NCBI RefSeq assembly: GCF_003367175.1
Contig: NZ_QRGA01000001.1
Coordinates: 620,001-684,000 of the forward strand
Source: Trinickia dinghuensis
Lineage (GTDB): Bacteria > Pseudomonadota > Gammaproteobacteria > Burkholderiales > Burkholderiaceae
Length of the DNA: 64,000 bases
Reading direction: 5' to 3'
The position numbers were made by a program, and so were the translations under genes. Below the pieces are notes generated by a model. That model worked only from the letters and a program-made list of their open reading frames with translations, was not told the DNA's origin and ran no database searches. This document shows, piece by piece, positions 1 through 8,950 of this stretch. How positions within the stretch are numbered: the stretch's first letter is position 1; every line of letters begins with the position of its first letter.

Positions 1-573
1 CATATCTTCATCGGATCCGCAGGAGAGGAGGTTCGCGCTCACGCCATCGGCAAAGCGATTCCCGGTTATGTGATCGCGGTGGTCGACGATGAAATGCGCC
101 CCGTTCCCGCAGGGACGGTCGGCAAGCTCGCGGTTCGCGGGCCGACCGGATGCAAGTATCTCGCGGACGAACGGCAGAAGAAGTTCGTGCGCGACGGATG
201 GAATCTGCCCGGGGATGCCGTCTATGTCGATGCGGATGGATACGTCTTCTATCAAGCGCGCGCCGATGACATGATCGTCTCAGCCGGCTACAACATCTCG
301 GGGCCCGAGGTCGAGAGCGTGCTGATGCAGCACGAGGCGGTGGCGGAATGCGGCGTCATCGGCGCGCCCGATGACGAGCGCGGGCAGGTAGTCAAAGCGT
401 TCGTCGTCGTGAAACCCGGATATGTGGCCGACGATGCGCTCGTCGCGCAGTTGCAGACGTTCGTCAAGCAGACGGTCGCACCGTACAAGTACCCGCGCGT
501 GATTCAGTTCATCGACGCGCTGCCGCGCACGGAGACGGGCAAGATCAAACGGTTTGCGCTGCGGACGATGTGA
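1..573 (+). CDS. Acid-CoA ligase (benzoate/2-aminobenzoate-CoA ligase-like), C-terminal part
   Basis: The reading frame is open from base 1, so only the last 190 residues of an ANL-superfamily AMP-forming ligase are present. Visible family motifs are the A7/A8 region (GDAVYVDADGYVFY, then ARADDMIVSAGYNISG), the hinge to the mobile C-terminal domain, and the A10 block RTETGKIKR with the lysine that contacts the adenylate. Such enzymes adenylate a carboxylic acid and transfer it to coenzyme A in the cytoplasm. The ISGPEVE and NLPGD wording resembles aromatic acid ligases of the benzoate/2-aminobenzoate group. The substrate pocket lies in the missing N-terminal part, so the substrate is inferred only by resemblance. 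Confidence 0.8.
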   Translation, partial: HIFIGSAGEEVRAHAIGKAIPGYVIAVVDDEMRPVPAGTVGKLAVRGPTGCKYLADERQKKFVRDGWNLPGDAVYVDADGYVFYQARADDMIVSAGYNISGPEVESVLMQHEAVAECGVIGAPDDERGQVVKAFVVVKPGYVADDALVAQLQTFVKQTVAPYKYPRVIQFIDALPRTETGKIKRFALRTM

Positions 574-580
574 TGGCCCG

Positions 581-600
581 GCGCGCGCTTGCCCGCGCGC
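581..600. terminator. Hairpin between convergent genes
   Basis: GCGCGCG at 581-587 pairs with CGCGCGC at 594-600 around a 6-base loop. TGTGA at 569-573 and TCACA at 601-605 flank it and could lengthen the stem. It fills the short gap between two convergent genes and could end transcripts from both sides. There is no clear U-tract, so this is a structural inference. Confidence 0.45.
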
Positions 601-1329
601 TCACATCTGCTTGAACAACCCGGCATAGGCGCGGCTGACGGGCAGCACCGCGTCATGGCCGATCAAATGGATTCGCATGCGACCCAGCAGGTCGCGCTCG
701 ATTCGATCGATCGCGGCGTAGGAAACGATCACGCCGCGGTGCACCTGCGCGAATCGCTCGCCATCGAGACGCAACAGCAGTTCCTTCAACGGCGTGCGAA
801 TCAGATGGCGATGCTCGGACGTCACGGCTTCTGTGTACTTGTCGGTGGCTTGAAAAAACAGCACGTCGTCGATCGAAACAAGCTTCGTCGTATCTTTGAT
901 GCCGACCGTCAGCCATCGAATCGGAGCCGCCTCTCGCTGCAAGGCGGACACCACCGTCCCCGCGTCGGTAGCCGACATGCCCTGCCGCTGCAAGCGCGCG
1001 ATGCATCGCAATAGACGCTCGTCGGTCACGGGCTTCAGCAAGTAATCGACGGCCGACGCTTCAAATGCCTCCACCGCGTGGGCGTCGTACGCCGTCACAA
1101 ACACCACTCGCACTTCGCTGGCGAGTTGCGCGACTTTGAGTCCATCGATTCCGGGCATGCGGATGTCGAGAAACGCAAAATCCGGGCGCCTCTCGTTGAT
1201 CTGTGCCAGCGCATCCACACCGTCGCGCGGCATTGCCACAATCTGCAGTTCCGGCCAGAAGCGCGTCAAGCGGGAAGCAAGCTCGGCTGAGAGGTTCGGC
1301 TCGTCGTCGGCGATAAGGGCGGTGGGCAT
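601..1329 (-). CDS. LytTR-family response regulator
   Basis: This 242-residue protein has an N-terminal receiver domain (acidic pair D8/D9, phosphoacceptor D55 in FAFLDIRMPG, conserved Lys in YLLKPV) and a C-terminal LytTR DNA-binding domain from about residue 138. It should be a cytoplasmic transcription regulator phosphorylated by the histidine kinase encoded just upstream. Its ATG lies one base past the kinase stop, so the two are almost certainly co-translated. The targets are not shown by the sequence. The exporter operon immediately upstream on the same strand is the obvious candidate. Confidence 0.9.
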   Translation of the reverse strand: MPTALIADDEPNLSAELASRLTRFWPELQIVAMPRDGVDALAQINERRPDFAFLDIRMPGIDGLKVAQLASEVRVVFVTAYDAHAVEAFEASAVDYLLKPVTDERLLRCIARLQRQGMSATDAGTVVSALQREAAPIRWLTVGIKDTTKLVSIDDVLFFQATDKYTEAVTSEHRHLIRTPLKELLLRLDGERFAQVHRGVIVSYAAIDRIERDLLGRMRIHLIGHDAVLPVSRAYAGLFKQM

Positions 1330-1330
1330 A

Positions 1331-2434
1331 TCAGCGAATCGGAATCGACAATCTCGCGGTCACGCCCCGCGTGGCGTCGGCGTTCGCCGCGACGGACACG
1401 CGCCCACGTTCGCCGTACAACGAAGCGAGGCGCCCGCGCACATTCGCAAGCCCCACGCCGCCGTGCAACTTCGGACCTTGGCCGAGGCCAACGCCCGTAT
1501 CAATCACCTCGAGCGTCAACGTATCGCCCTCCAAGCGACCGACGATGCGAATCCGCCCACCCTCGATCGACGGCTCGATGCCATGCAGCAACGCGTTTTC
1601 TACAAGCGGCTGCAACAGCAACGGAGCGAGCGTAAGTTGACGGAGCGGCTCGGGCACGTCGATCGTATAGGACAGCCGGTCACCGAGGCGAATCGCCGCG
1701 ATATTGAGCAACGCCTCCACAAGTTCCAATTCGTCCTTGATCGTCGACGCAACCTCGCGCGTGCGCTTCAAGCTCCCCCGCAAATAGCGATTGAGGCTGT
1801 CGAGCATCGACGCGGCCCGCTTCGGATCGCGCTCGATCAAGCTTTGTACGTTCGCCAGCGTGTTGAACAGAAAATGCGGCTCGATCTGCGCTTGCAGAAG
1901 CGCAAGATGCGCCGCCGTCTCCGACTGCCGCAGCTCGGCCGCCTCGCGGCGCTGCGTCTCGAGCGAGGCGCGCATGCGCAGCGCCTGGGTCGCGGCGACG
2001 GCAAACGCGCACGCAATGCCGGCGATAACGAACGACGGACCATAGCTGAGCCAGACGTCGACGCTGGAACGACCGATCAGGTGCGGTACACCGCCGACCG
2101 TATAGGCCGCAATCTCGACCCCGATGATGACGCTCAGCGGGGCGATCAACGGGATCTTCAGCAACGGGCCGAACCGAGTTCCTCCTAACCGATCGAACAG
2201 CCAGCCGAGCCCCGATGCGCTCAGGCCGATGCCGTTTCCGACGACGAGATAGTGGAGCAACGGCTCGTTGCGGCGCGCCGTCCACAGGCCGACGCTGACG
2301 ATGCAGCAAAAAGCGACGAGCCAAAGCAGCGAAATGAGGCCGCCGGCGATCCTCGCGCCACGGCTAGCTTCGCGGGGGCGGAGCCGCGACCGCCTGGCGT
2401 TCGATTCGATGAATGGATTGAACTCGCTGCGCAT
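1331..2434 (-). CDS. LytS/YehU-type sensor histidine kinase
   Basis: This 367-residue membrane kinase has about four hydrophobic segments between residues 28 and 150, a short linker, then a His_kinase (PF06580-type) domain with phosphoacceptor H187 in QIEPHFLFNTLANVQS. A C-terminal HATPase domain carries an N-box (PLVENALLHGIEP) and a DTGVGLG G-box. There is no extracytoplasmic sensor domain, so the signal is probably read in the membrane. It pairs with the adjoining LytTR regulator. A gap of about 200 bp separates it from the exporter operon upstream. Confidence 0.9.
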   Translation of the reverse strand: MRSEFNPFIESNARRSRLRPREASRGARIAGGLISLLWLVAFCCIVSVGLWTARRNEPLLHYLVVGNGIGLSASGLGWLFDRLGGTRFGPLLKIPLIAPLSVIIGVEIAAYTVGGVPHLIGRSSVDVWLSYGPSFVIAGIACAFAVAATQALRMRASLETQRREAAELRQSETAAHLALLQAQIEPHFLFNTLANVQSLIERDPKRAASMLDSLNRYLRGSLKRTREVASTIKDELELVEALLNIAAIRLGDRLSYTIDVPEPLRQLTLAPLLLQPLVENALLHGIEPSIEGGRIRIVGRLEGDTLTLEVIDTGVGLGQGPKLHGGVGLANVRGRLASLYGERGRVSVAANADATRGVTARLSIPIR

Positions 2435-2636
2435 TGTCTGGTGTTTCGGCGGCGTCGAAAATGGTTACCGACGATGCGCGGACTTTACACCGTCTCGCCG
2501 GGCGCAAACAAAACCTGCGACGAGCGGCCGCCTTTCGCGACGAACGGCCCCCGAGCGCGATGAACGCTACGCCGCACGCGGCTACCGATGCAACCGAATC
2601 GCGCCTTGATTCGCATGACCGCGGCGGACGCTTACT

Positions 2637-3815
2637 TCAAAGCGCCCGCAACGCCGTCGCGATCGGCAAACGCGCTGCGCGAATCGCCGGCAGCAGCCCG
2701 CCGAGCATGCCGATCGTGCAGGCGACGAAAACGCCCGATACGAGCAGCGAAGCCGTCACGGTCAAATGGAACACGACCTGCGAGAATCCCGCGCCGAGCG
2801 TGTTGACCGTGTTGCCGTCGAAGAACACCCAAGCGGCAGCCGATCCGATCAAGCTTCCGGCAATCGCCAGCAGCAGCGATTCAACCAGCACCGAAATGAC
2901 AATCGGTGCGCCGCTGAAGCCGATCGCCCTCAGCGTGGCAATCTCGCGCGTGCGCGTCGAAACCGCCGTATACATCGTGTTCAGCGCGCCGAAACACGCC
3001 CCCAACGCCATGATGCCGCCGACGAAATAAGCCAGCAGATTGAGCAGCTTCGAGAGATTGCGCGATTGCGCCGCGTAATAGTCGATCTCGCGCTGCACCC
3101 CCACCTTCAGCGTAGGATCGGTCGTCAACGCCCCCTTGAATCGGTCGAACGCGGAGGCCGAATCGAGCATCACCGTCACGGACTGAAAGCCGTTGCGGCG
3201 ATAGGCCGACAGCACGGTCTCCACGTCGCCCTGCAATTCCGATTCATGCGCATCGCCGCCGCTTTCGAAAATGCCAACGACGGTCCAGTCGGAGTTACGG
3301 AACGCAATGTGGCTGCCAAGCTCGAGCCCCTTGAACTGAGCGACGGCCGACTTCCCGACAATTAGCTCGCGCACGGCGGGACGGAACATTCGGCCGGCGA
3401 TCAGATGCTCCTCCGGCCGCAGCTTCATCGCATTCGGGCCGACGCCGCGCAGCGTGACATTGGCATCGGCACCGTCCTTCTTCTGCGGCAGCGAAACGAT
3501 CACGACCGCATCGGCCGACGCGATCGGCCGCCCCGCTGCGTCTTTGCGCACGCCGGGCGCATCCATGATCGTCTGCGCGTTCGCGCGGTCGATCGTGCTC
3601 TCGAGTTCGGCCTGAGAACCGGCACGCAGCACGATCGCCCGATCGGCACGCGCCGTGCCCTTCAGCGTGTGCTGAAAACCGGTCGCCATCGCGAGCACCG
3701 ACACCATGACGGCCACCGTCACGGCGATGCCGATCACGATGACCCACGCCGTGCTGATCCGCTGCGGCAGGCTGCGCAGATTCATCGACGTCACTGCAAC
3801 GATTTGCTTGATCAT
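2637..3815 (-). CDS. ABC exporter permease, MacB/FtsX type (second subunit)
   Basis: This 392-residue permease has an N-terminal membrane helix (near residues 18-45), a large periplasmic MacB_PCD-like domain, and three C-terminal helices of the FtsX fold containing TRTREIATLRAIG. The start is set by an ATGA overlap: its ATG at 3815 overlaps the TGA of the other permease. It probably forms a heterodimer with that permease, powered by the ATPase two genes upstream. Type VII ABC systems of this kind move substrates from the periplasm or outer leaflet rather than pumping from the cytosol. The substrate cannot be read from sequence. Confidence 0.88.
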   Translation of the reverse strand: MIKQIVAVTSMNLRSLPQRISTAWVIVIGIAVTVAVMVSVLAMATGFQHTLKGTARADRAIVLRAGSQAELESTIDRANAQTIMDAPGVRKDAAGRPIASADAVVIVSLPQKKDGADANVTLRGVGPNAMKLRPEEHLIAGRMFRPAVRELIVGKSAVAQFKGLELGSHIAFRNSDWTVVGIFESGGDAHESELQGDVETVLSAYRRNGFQSVTVMLDSASAFDRFKGALTTDPTLKVGVQREIDYYAAQSRNLSKLLNLLAYFVGGIMALGACFGALNTMYTAVSTRTREIATLRAIGFSGAPIVISVLVESLLLAIAGSLIGSAAAWVFFDGNTVNTLGAGFSQVVFHLTVTASLLVSGVFVACTIGMLGGLLPAIRAARLPIATALRAL

Positions 3816-4957
3816 GAGCGCAGGGCCTCCACGATGACGAGCCGCTTGGCACGCCAAGCCGGAACGATGCCGGTCGCCACGGCGAGCAGCGCGGACATCA
3901 GCACGCCCTCGACGATCACGGCCGCGGGCAGCGTCACGACACCGAGCGTGCTACGCAGCGCCGGGAACAGCAAATCGGCAAGCCCCAGACCCAGCAGTGC
4001 CGCGACGACGCACAGCGTCAGCGATTGCACTAGCACCAGCACCAGCATGCGCGTGTCGCTGAAGCCAAGCGTCTTGAGCACGGCAAGCTCCGGTACCTGC
4101 TCGCGCACGGCTTGCATGACGGTGCTGCCCACCGCGAACAGCAAGGCAAAGAACACGGCGAACAGGATGTACGTGACGATCAGATTGATGTCACCGATCT
4201 GCTTCATGAAGGACTGCTGAAACTCCTTCTCGGTTTGCGTCTTCGTCTCGTCGGGCGAGTTGGCGAAATGCCGGTCGATTTCCTGCGCTACCTGAGCCGA
4301 TTGCGACGGATCCTTGACCACGACGATGTACCAGCCGACCGTACCCTTCGCGAAGCTTCGCGCTTCGTCGAAATACTTGTAGTTAAAGAACATGGCGTCT
4401 TCACGCGAGCGGTCGGCCGGGTCTTGGTAGAGCCCGACGATGGTGAAGTCCCAATCGGAATTGCCGTCGGCCGCCTTCACCCAGATCGTCGAATGCAGCG
4501 GGATGTGATCGCCGATCTTCCAGCCGTATTTCTTCGCCAGATCGGCGCCCACGATCGCACCGTCACGCGTGTTCTCGAGCGCAGCCAACTGATCTTTCGG
4601 GACTTGATACTCGGGATGCGCGGGAAACTCGCGCTCGGGCTCGACGGGGAAGGCGGCGACGAAGTTCTTTGGGTCCTGGTAATACGGCCCGAACCACGAT
4701 TCGTGCGATACCCGCTCGACGCCCGGCAACGCCTCGATCTGCTGCATGTAGGCGTACGGCAGGCTTTCCGTGATCGAGATCCGGTTCGTGACCACGAGAC
4801 GATTGACGTTCGAGCGTTCGATCGTTTCCTTGAACGCCGAGTTCACGCCCTGCAGCATGCCGAACAGCAGGAACGCGATCAGGATGGACAGCAGCGTCAG
4901 CGACGTGCGCACCTTCTTGCGCCAGAGCATCGCCCATATCAGCGGAATGAATTTCAT
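3812..4957 (-). CDS. ABC exporter permease, MacB/FtsX type (first subunit)
   Basis: This 381-residue protein has an N-terminal helix (ILIAFLLFGMLQGV), a periplasmic domain of about 200 residues and three FtsX-type helices at the C-terminus, including VREQVPELAVLKTLGFSD. It is homologous to, but clearly diverged from, the permease that overlaps its 3' end by 4 bp. This suggests an obligate heterodimer like LolC/LolE rather than a MacB homodimer with a fused ATPase. It lies 16 bp downstream of the ATPase gene. Confidence 0.88.
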   Translation of the reverse strand: MKFIPLIWAMLWRKKVRTSLTLLSILIAFLLFGMLQGVNSAFKETIERSNVNRLVVTNRISITESLPYAYMQQIEALPGVERVSHESWFGPYYQDPKNFVAAFPVEPEREFPAHPEYQVPKDQLAALENTRDGAIVGADLAKKYGWKIGDHIPLHSTIWVKAADGNSDWDFTIVGLYQDPADRSREDAMFFNYKYFDEARSFAKGTVGWYIVVVKDPSQSAQVAQEIDRHFANSPDETKTQTEKEFQQSFMKQIGDINLIVTYILFAVFFALLFAVGSTVMQAVREQVPELAVLKTLGFSDTRMLVLVLVQSLTLCVVAALLGLGLADLLFPALRSTLGVVTLPAAVIVEGVLMSALLAVATGIVPAWRAKRLVIVEALRS

Positions 4958-4973
4958 CGTCTAGGCCCTCGCC

Positions 4974-5669
4974 TCACGCCTCGGTCCGTTGCCGCTCTTC
5001 GACGAAGCGGCCCTTGTCGAGATGCAGCGTATGCGTCGCGAAATCGGCCGCCTTCTGATCGTGCGTCACCATGACGATCGTCTTGCCGTAATCGCGATTG
5101 AGCACTTGCAGCAAGTGCAGAATATCGTCGGCCGTGGTGCGGTCGAGATCGCCCGTGGGTTCGTCGCAAACGAGCAGCTTCGGATCGGAAACGAGTGCCC
5201 GCGCGATCGCCACACGCTGCGCCTGGCCGCCCGACAGTTCCGACGGCTTGTGCTTGGCACGGTCGTCCAGCCCAACGATGGTCAGCGCCACACGCACACG
5301 CTTCATCCGTTCGCTCTTGCCGAGCGACGTCAGCAGGAGCGGGAGCTCGACGTTGCGCTCGGCGCTGAGCATCGGCATCAAGTTATAGAACTGGAAGACG
5401 AAGCCGACGTTGTTCGAGCGCCACCGCGCGAGCGCACCGCCTTTCAATTGATCGATCCGCTCGCCGGCAACCACGAGCTCGCCGCTCGTCGGATGATCGA
5501 TCCCGCCGATCAGATTGAGGACCGTCGTCTTGCCCGATCCCGACGGCCCCATGAGCGCGACGAAATCGCCCTCGGCCACTTGCAGATCGAGATGGTGCAG
5601 CACTTCCACCGTTTGCTTGCCGCGCGTATACGTCTTGACGACATTCTTGAGGGACACCATGGCAGTCAT
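4974..5669 (-). CDS. ABC transporter ATP-binding protein (MacB/LolD type)
   Basis: This 231-residue ATPase has a Walker A GPSGSGKTT, a Q-loop (FQFYNLMPM), the signature LSGGQAQR, a Walker B LLVCDEPTGDLD and a switch His in MVTHDQ. It should energise the two downstream FtsX-type permeases. I chose the ATG at 5669 because AGGAG sits 8 bases upstream; an in-frame upstream start (5708) has no comparable site. A second Met three codons downstream is also possible. The repeat-bearing gap to the adaptor gene suggests partly separate expression of this half of the operon. Confidence 0.9.
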   Translation of the reverse strand: MTAMVSLKNVVKTYTRGKQTVEVLHHLDLQVAEGDFVALMGPSGSGKTTVLNLIGGIDHPTSGELVVAGERIDQLKGGALARWRSNNVGFVFQFYNLMPMLSAERNVELPLLLTSLGKSERMKRVRVALTIVGLDDRAKHKPSELSGGQAQRVAIARALVSDPKLLVCDEPTGDLDRTTADDILHLLQVLNRDYGKTIVMVTHDQKAADFATHTLHLDKGRFVEERQRTEA

Positions 5670-5733
5670 TTGCGTTGCTCCTCGTTCGATCTCGTTTTCA
5701 AGTGGCAAGTAGCAGGTCCGGCGTTGCCGATCG

Positions 5734-5786
5734 GGTCAATGAGATCGTTAAGCTCAATAAGATCGATAAGATTGATAGATTGATAA
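5734..5786. repeat. Degenerate 9-bp tandem repeat, six units
   Basis: Read on the plus strand the units are GGTCAATGA, GATCGTTAA, GCTCAATAA, GATCGATAA, GATTGATA and GATTGATAA. It starts just outside the adaptor stop codon and fills half of the gap before the ATPase gene. It is AT-rich against a GC-rich background. It may reflect slippage or have a role in mRNA processing or protein binding. Confidence 0.75.
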
Positions 5787-5788
5787 AT

Positions 5789-7039
5789 TCAGCGTTGGAC
5801 GACCTTCACATGCGCGCCGTCGGAAAGCTTCGCCAGATCGCCGACGGCCACGTGCTCGCCCGGCGATACCCCAGCGATCACGGTCTGCGTGTCGGTACCG
5901 CGCGCCCCGAGCTTGACCTCGCGGCGCTCGACCGTATCGTCGTGCAGCACATAAACGACACCCGTCGCCGCATCGGTGTCCGCCTGTACGGCGCCCAAAG
6001 GCAGCGTGACGCCACCCGCGTGCGCGGGACCGTTCCCCTTTTGCGCAGGGCTCAGGAACGAAACGCGCGCGCCCATCTCGGGCAGGATGCGCGGATCGCG
6101 TGACTTGAAGCCCACGCGCACTTTGACCGTGGCCTTGCTGCGATCGGCCGTCGGCACCACCGCGATGACGTACGCGGGAATCGCCCAGTCGGGATACGCG
6201 TTGAGCTTGAGGGTCGCGGGCTCGCCCGCTTGCACGCGGCTAATGAAGTTTTCGCTGACGTCGATCTCGACCTCGAGCGAATCCATGTCGACGAGCGTGC
6301 AGATTCCGCTACGCGTAAAGCCGCCGCCGGCCGACAACGGCGACACGATTTCACCGGGCTGCGCATTCTTGCTTGTCACGACGCCAGTGAACGGCGCGCG
6401 CACGATCGTATCGTCGAAATCGCGCTGCGCGACCTCGAGCGCCGCGCGGCGCACGGCCAAATTGCCTTGCGCCACAGCGACGTCGGTCTGCTTCTGATCG
6501 TAGCTCGCCTTGCTCTGATCGAGCGCGGTCGCGCTGATGACGCCGGCGGCGGCAAGCTTTCGATCGCGCTCGTAAATCGGCGTGATGTCGGCCGCCGCCT
6601 CCTTGGCCTGCGTCACCGTGCTTTCCGCCTGCGTCACGCCCGCTTTCGCTTGGACCAGTGCGGCCGACGCGTTCGTATCGTCGAGCTTCGCGACGACGTC
6701 GCCCTCCTTGACGTGAACGCCCTCCTCGATGAACAGCTGATCCAGCTTGCCCGTGATCTTCGCGGACACCGTCGCCTGCCGGCGCGCGACGACGTAACCC
6801 GACGCATCGAGGATCGATGTGTCGCTTTCGGCGCCGGGGCCGGTCGCCGCCGGCGTGGCCACCGCGGATTGCACCGCCGGCAAGGCCTTATGCAGCGTCA
6901 GGAATGCGCCGGCCGCGAGCAGAATCAGCAAGACGAGCAGCACCGCGAGCCACCACCAGCGCCGCGTAGACGCCGTTTGCGCAGGCCGCTCGTCGCGTTC
7001 GATCCGCAACTGCCGCAACAACTCCGATTTATCCGTCAT
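5789..7039 (-). CDS. Periplasmic adaptor (HlyD/MacA-like membrane fusion protein)
   Basis: This 416-residue protein has a single N-terminal anchor (WWWLAVLLVLLILLAAGAF, residues 28-46), a biotinyl-lipoyl-like domain, a coiled-coil hairpin (about residues 130-220), and beta-barrel and membrane-proximal domains (IVRAPFTGVVTSK onward). It would bridge the inner-membrane ABC permeases to the outer-membrane factor encoded immediately upstream. The start abuts the outer-membrane gene stop with no gap. The family is shared by RND and ABC exporters; the neighbouring ATPase and permeases argue for ABC use. Confidence 0.88.
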   Translation of the reverse strand: MTDKSELLRQLRIERDERPAQTASTRRWWWLAVLLVLLILLAAGAFLTLHKALPAVQSAVATPAATGPGAESDTSILDASGYVVARRQATVSAKITGKLDQLFIEEGVHVKEGDVVAKLDDTNASAALVQAKAGVTQAESTVTQAKEAAADITPIYERDRKLAAAGVISATALDQSKASYDQKQTDVAVAQGNLAVRRAALEVAQRDFDDTIVRAPFTGVVTSKNAQPGEIVSPLSAGGGFTRSGICTLVDMDSLEVEIDVSENFISRVQAGEPATLKLNAYPDWAIPAYVIAVVPTADRSKATVKVRVGFKSRDPRILPEMGARVSFLSPAQKGNGPAHAGGVTLPLGAVQADTDAATGVVYVLHDDTVERREVKLGARGTDTQTVIAGVSPGEHVAVGDLAKLSDGAHVKVVQR

Positions 7040-8488
7040 CTAATGAATTTCCTTCCAATCGCCGCCCAATGCAAGGAACAACGCGGCCGTATCTTGATAG
7101 CGTGCGGCCAGCGCCTGGACGTAAGCAATGCGCGAGCGCTGATACTGCTGCTGCGCGACGAGCAAATCGAGGTGATCCGCACCGCCGAGGCCGAAGCGCT
7201 GCTCGATCAGATGCAAGCTATCGGCCGCTGCCGTCTGCGCGCGGTACTGCGCGGCCAGCGTCTGCGCATCGGTGTCGAGCGCGCGCAGCGAGTCGGAGAC
7301 GTTCTTGAACGCGAGCAATACCGTCTGCCGGTATTGCGCTAGTGCTTGATCGTAAGAAGCGATGGCCGCGCGGCGTTTCGCATTCAACGCACCGCCCTGG
7401 AACAACGGCTGCGTGATATTGCCCGCCAGCGAAAACACGTTGCTCGAGAAAAGCGAACTCAGCGACACCGAGGAATCGCCGAAATTTCCGGTCAGGCCGA
7501 TCTTCGGCAGCATGTCCGCCGTCGCGACGCCGATCTGGGCGCTCGCTTGATGCAACTGGTCCTGCGCGCGCCGGATGTCGGGACGCTGACGCACGATATC
7601 GGAGGGCACCATCAGGGGAATGTCGACCGGTAATTGCAGCGAAGCGAGATCGAATTGCCCTTCGTCGATTTCGCTCGGCGCCTGGCCGAGATAGACCGCG
7701 AGCTGACTGCGCGCTGCGGCAAGCTGTTGCCGCAGCGGCGGCAGCGTCGCCTGCACCGATGCCAGGTTCGATTCCGCCGATAAAACGTCGGAACGCGCCG
7801 CGCCGCCCAGTTCGAAATCTTGCCGGCTAAGATCAACTTCGTGCTGGGCCGATGCGACTAGTTCGCGCGTGGCTTCGATCTGCGCGCGCAGCGATGCTTC
7901 GAGCACGGACGTCGTCACGACATTGGCCGCCAGCGTTTGATAGGTCGCCTGCAATTCCTCGCGCTGCGCATCGCGCCCCGCTTCTTGCGCCTCGATACCG
8001 CGCCGAACGCCGCCGAATACGTCGAAATCGTATGACAAGCTCACCGACGTGTTGTACAGCGTAAAGAGAAAACTCCCTGCCTGCGGGAAACCTTCCTCCG
8101 CGCCATTCAGCTTTTGTCGCGTAACGCCGGCGGTGCCGCTAACCGAGGGAAACAGCGAGCCCCGCTGTGCGTTGACTTGTTCCTGCGCCACACGCAATGC
8201 CGCTTGCGCCGAAGCGATCGTCGGACTATTGGCGAATGCTTCCGACACGAGCCGATCGAGCCGATCCGATCCATACGCCGTCCACCATTGCGACGGCAAT
8301 TGTGCGGCAGGATCGAAGCGTTGAGCCGCGCCGCCCGCGACGGGCGTGGCTTGGGTCTGATCCGGCAGCGGCTCGGGCGTGAGGCTTTTCGCGAGCGGCG
8401 CGGCGGGAGATTTGAAATCGGGACCCACGGCGCAGCCGCCGCACGCGAGCACGACGGCGAGCGAGAGGGGCACCAAGGCCATGCGCAT
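7040..8488 (-). CDS. Outer-membrane efflux lipoprotein (NodT/OprM family)
   Basis: This TolC-like channel has a lipoprotein signal ending ACGGC followed by AVGPDF, the usual N-terminal wording of NodT-family factors, and two repeated coiled-coil/beta segments ending RYQDTAALFLALGGDW. It would give the exporter an exit duct across the outer membrane. I chose the ATG at 8488 (482 residues), which puts a short n-region before the hydrophobic core. An upstream ATG at 8554 would add 22 charged residues and neither has a strong ribosome site. It is the first gene of the exporter operon. Confidence 0.87.
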   Translation of the reverse strand: MRMALVPLSLAVVLACGGCAVGPDFKSPAAPLAKSLTPEPLPDQTQATPVAGGAAQRFDPAAQLPSQWWTAYGSDRLDRLVSEAFANSPTIASAQAALRVAQEQVNAQRGSLFPSVSGTAGVTRQKLNGAEEGFPQAGSFLFTLYNTSVSLSYDFDVFGGVRRGIEAQEAGRDAQREELQATYQTLAANVVTTSVLEASLRAQIEATRELVASAQHEVDLSRQDFELGGAARSDVLSAESNLASVQATLPPLRQQLAAARSQLAVYLGQAPSEIDEGQFDLASLQLPVDIPLMVPSDIVRQRPDIRRAQDQLHQASAQIGVATADMLPKIGLTGNFGDSSVSLSSLFSSNVFSLAGNITQPLFQGGALNAKRRAAIASYDQALAQYRQTVLLAFKNVSDSLRALDTDAQTLAAQYRAQTAAADSLHLIEQRFGLGGADHLDLLVAQQQYQRSRIAYVQALAARYQDTAALFLALGGDWKEIH

Positions 8489-8950
8489 GTACGGTGCGTT
8501 CGGCCCGCGCATGGGTATCAATCGGCGCAGTTGGCCACGCTCTTTCTTTTCCATATTCCGAATGAGGGCTGTTTATATTTCCCCCGATTCATCAGCGGAG
8601 GAAAGATGAAGCTGGCTATCGGGCAATCGAATTGCGGCACAGAGTATAGCGCCCGAATTCGCCCGACGATAGGCGCATTCGGTAATTGGTCCGCCTCTAC
8701 CGCATTAAAGCACCGCAGCGCATTTTCTCGTCCGCATCCATCACCCCGAGATCTCGTGGGGGCCGCGCTCACGGGCCGCCGAATGCGCTCGTTCGTCGCC
8801 GCTCAACACCGCGCATCGCCGCCTAATGCCGCTCGTCGCATGCCACGCATCGGCGTGTAGCACATCAATACACTGCGTGACGTCTCTCGCGTACCCCATT
8901 GCATCGTGCAGTTGCTGTAGTCGCGTGACAAACCGAAGGAGCGATCCGCC
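8489..8950. other. Intergenic region upstream of exporter operon and membrane-protein gene
   Basis: This divergent intergenic stretch must hold the promoters of the minus-strand exporter operon and the plus-strand gene at 8951. It is AT-rich near 8560-8600 (TATAAA-like on the minus strand). An 84-codon plus-strand frame at 8606-8860 has an AGGA before its ATG but an arginine-rich, low-information translation, so I do not call it a gene. No operator symmetry stood out. Confidence 0.5.

Noticed and set aside
8606-8860. 84-codon plus-strand frame with an AGGA before its ATG
   Set aside because: The predicted protein is Arg/Ser/Pro-rich with no hydrophobic core or family, and it sits in a promoter region. 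The ribosome-site match may be chance.
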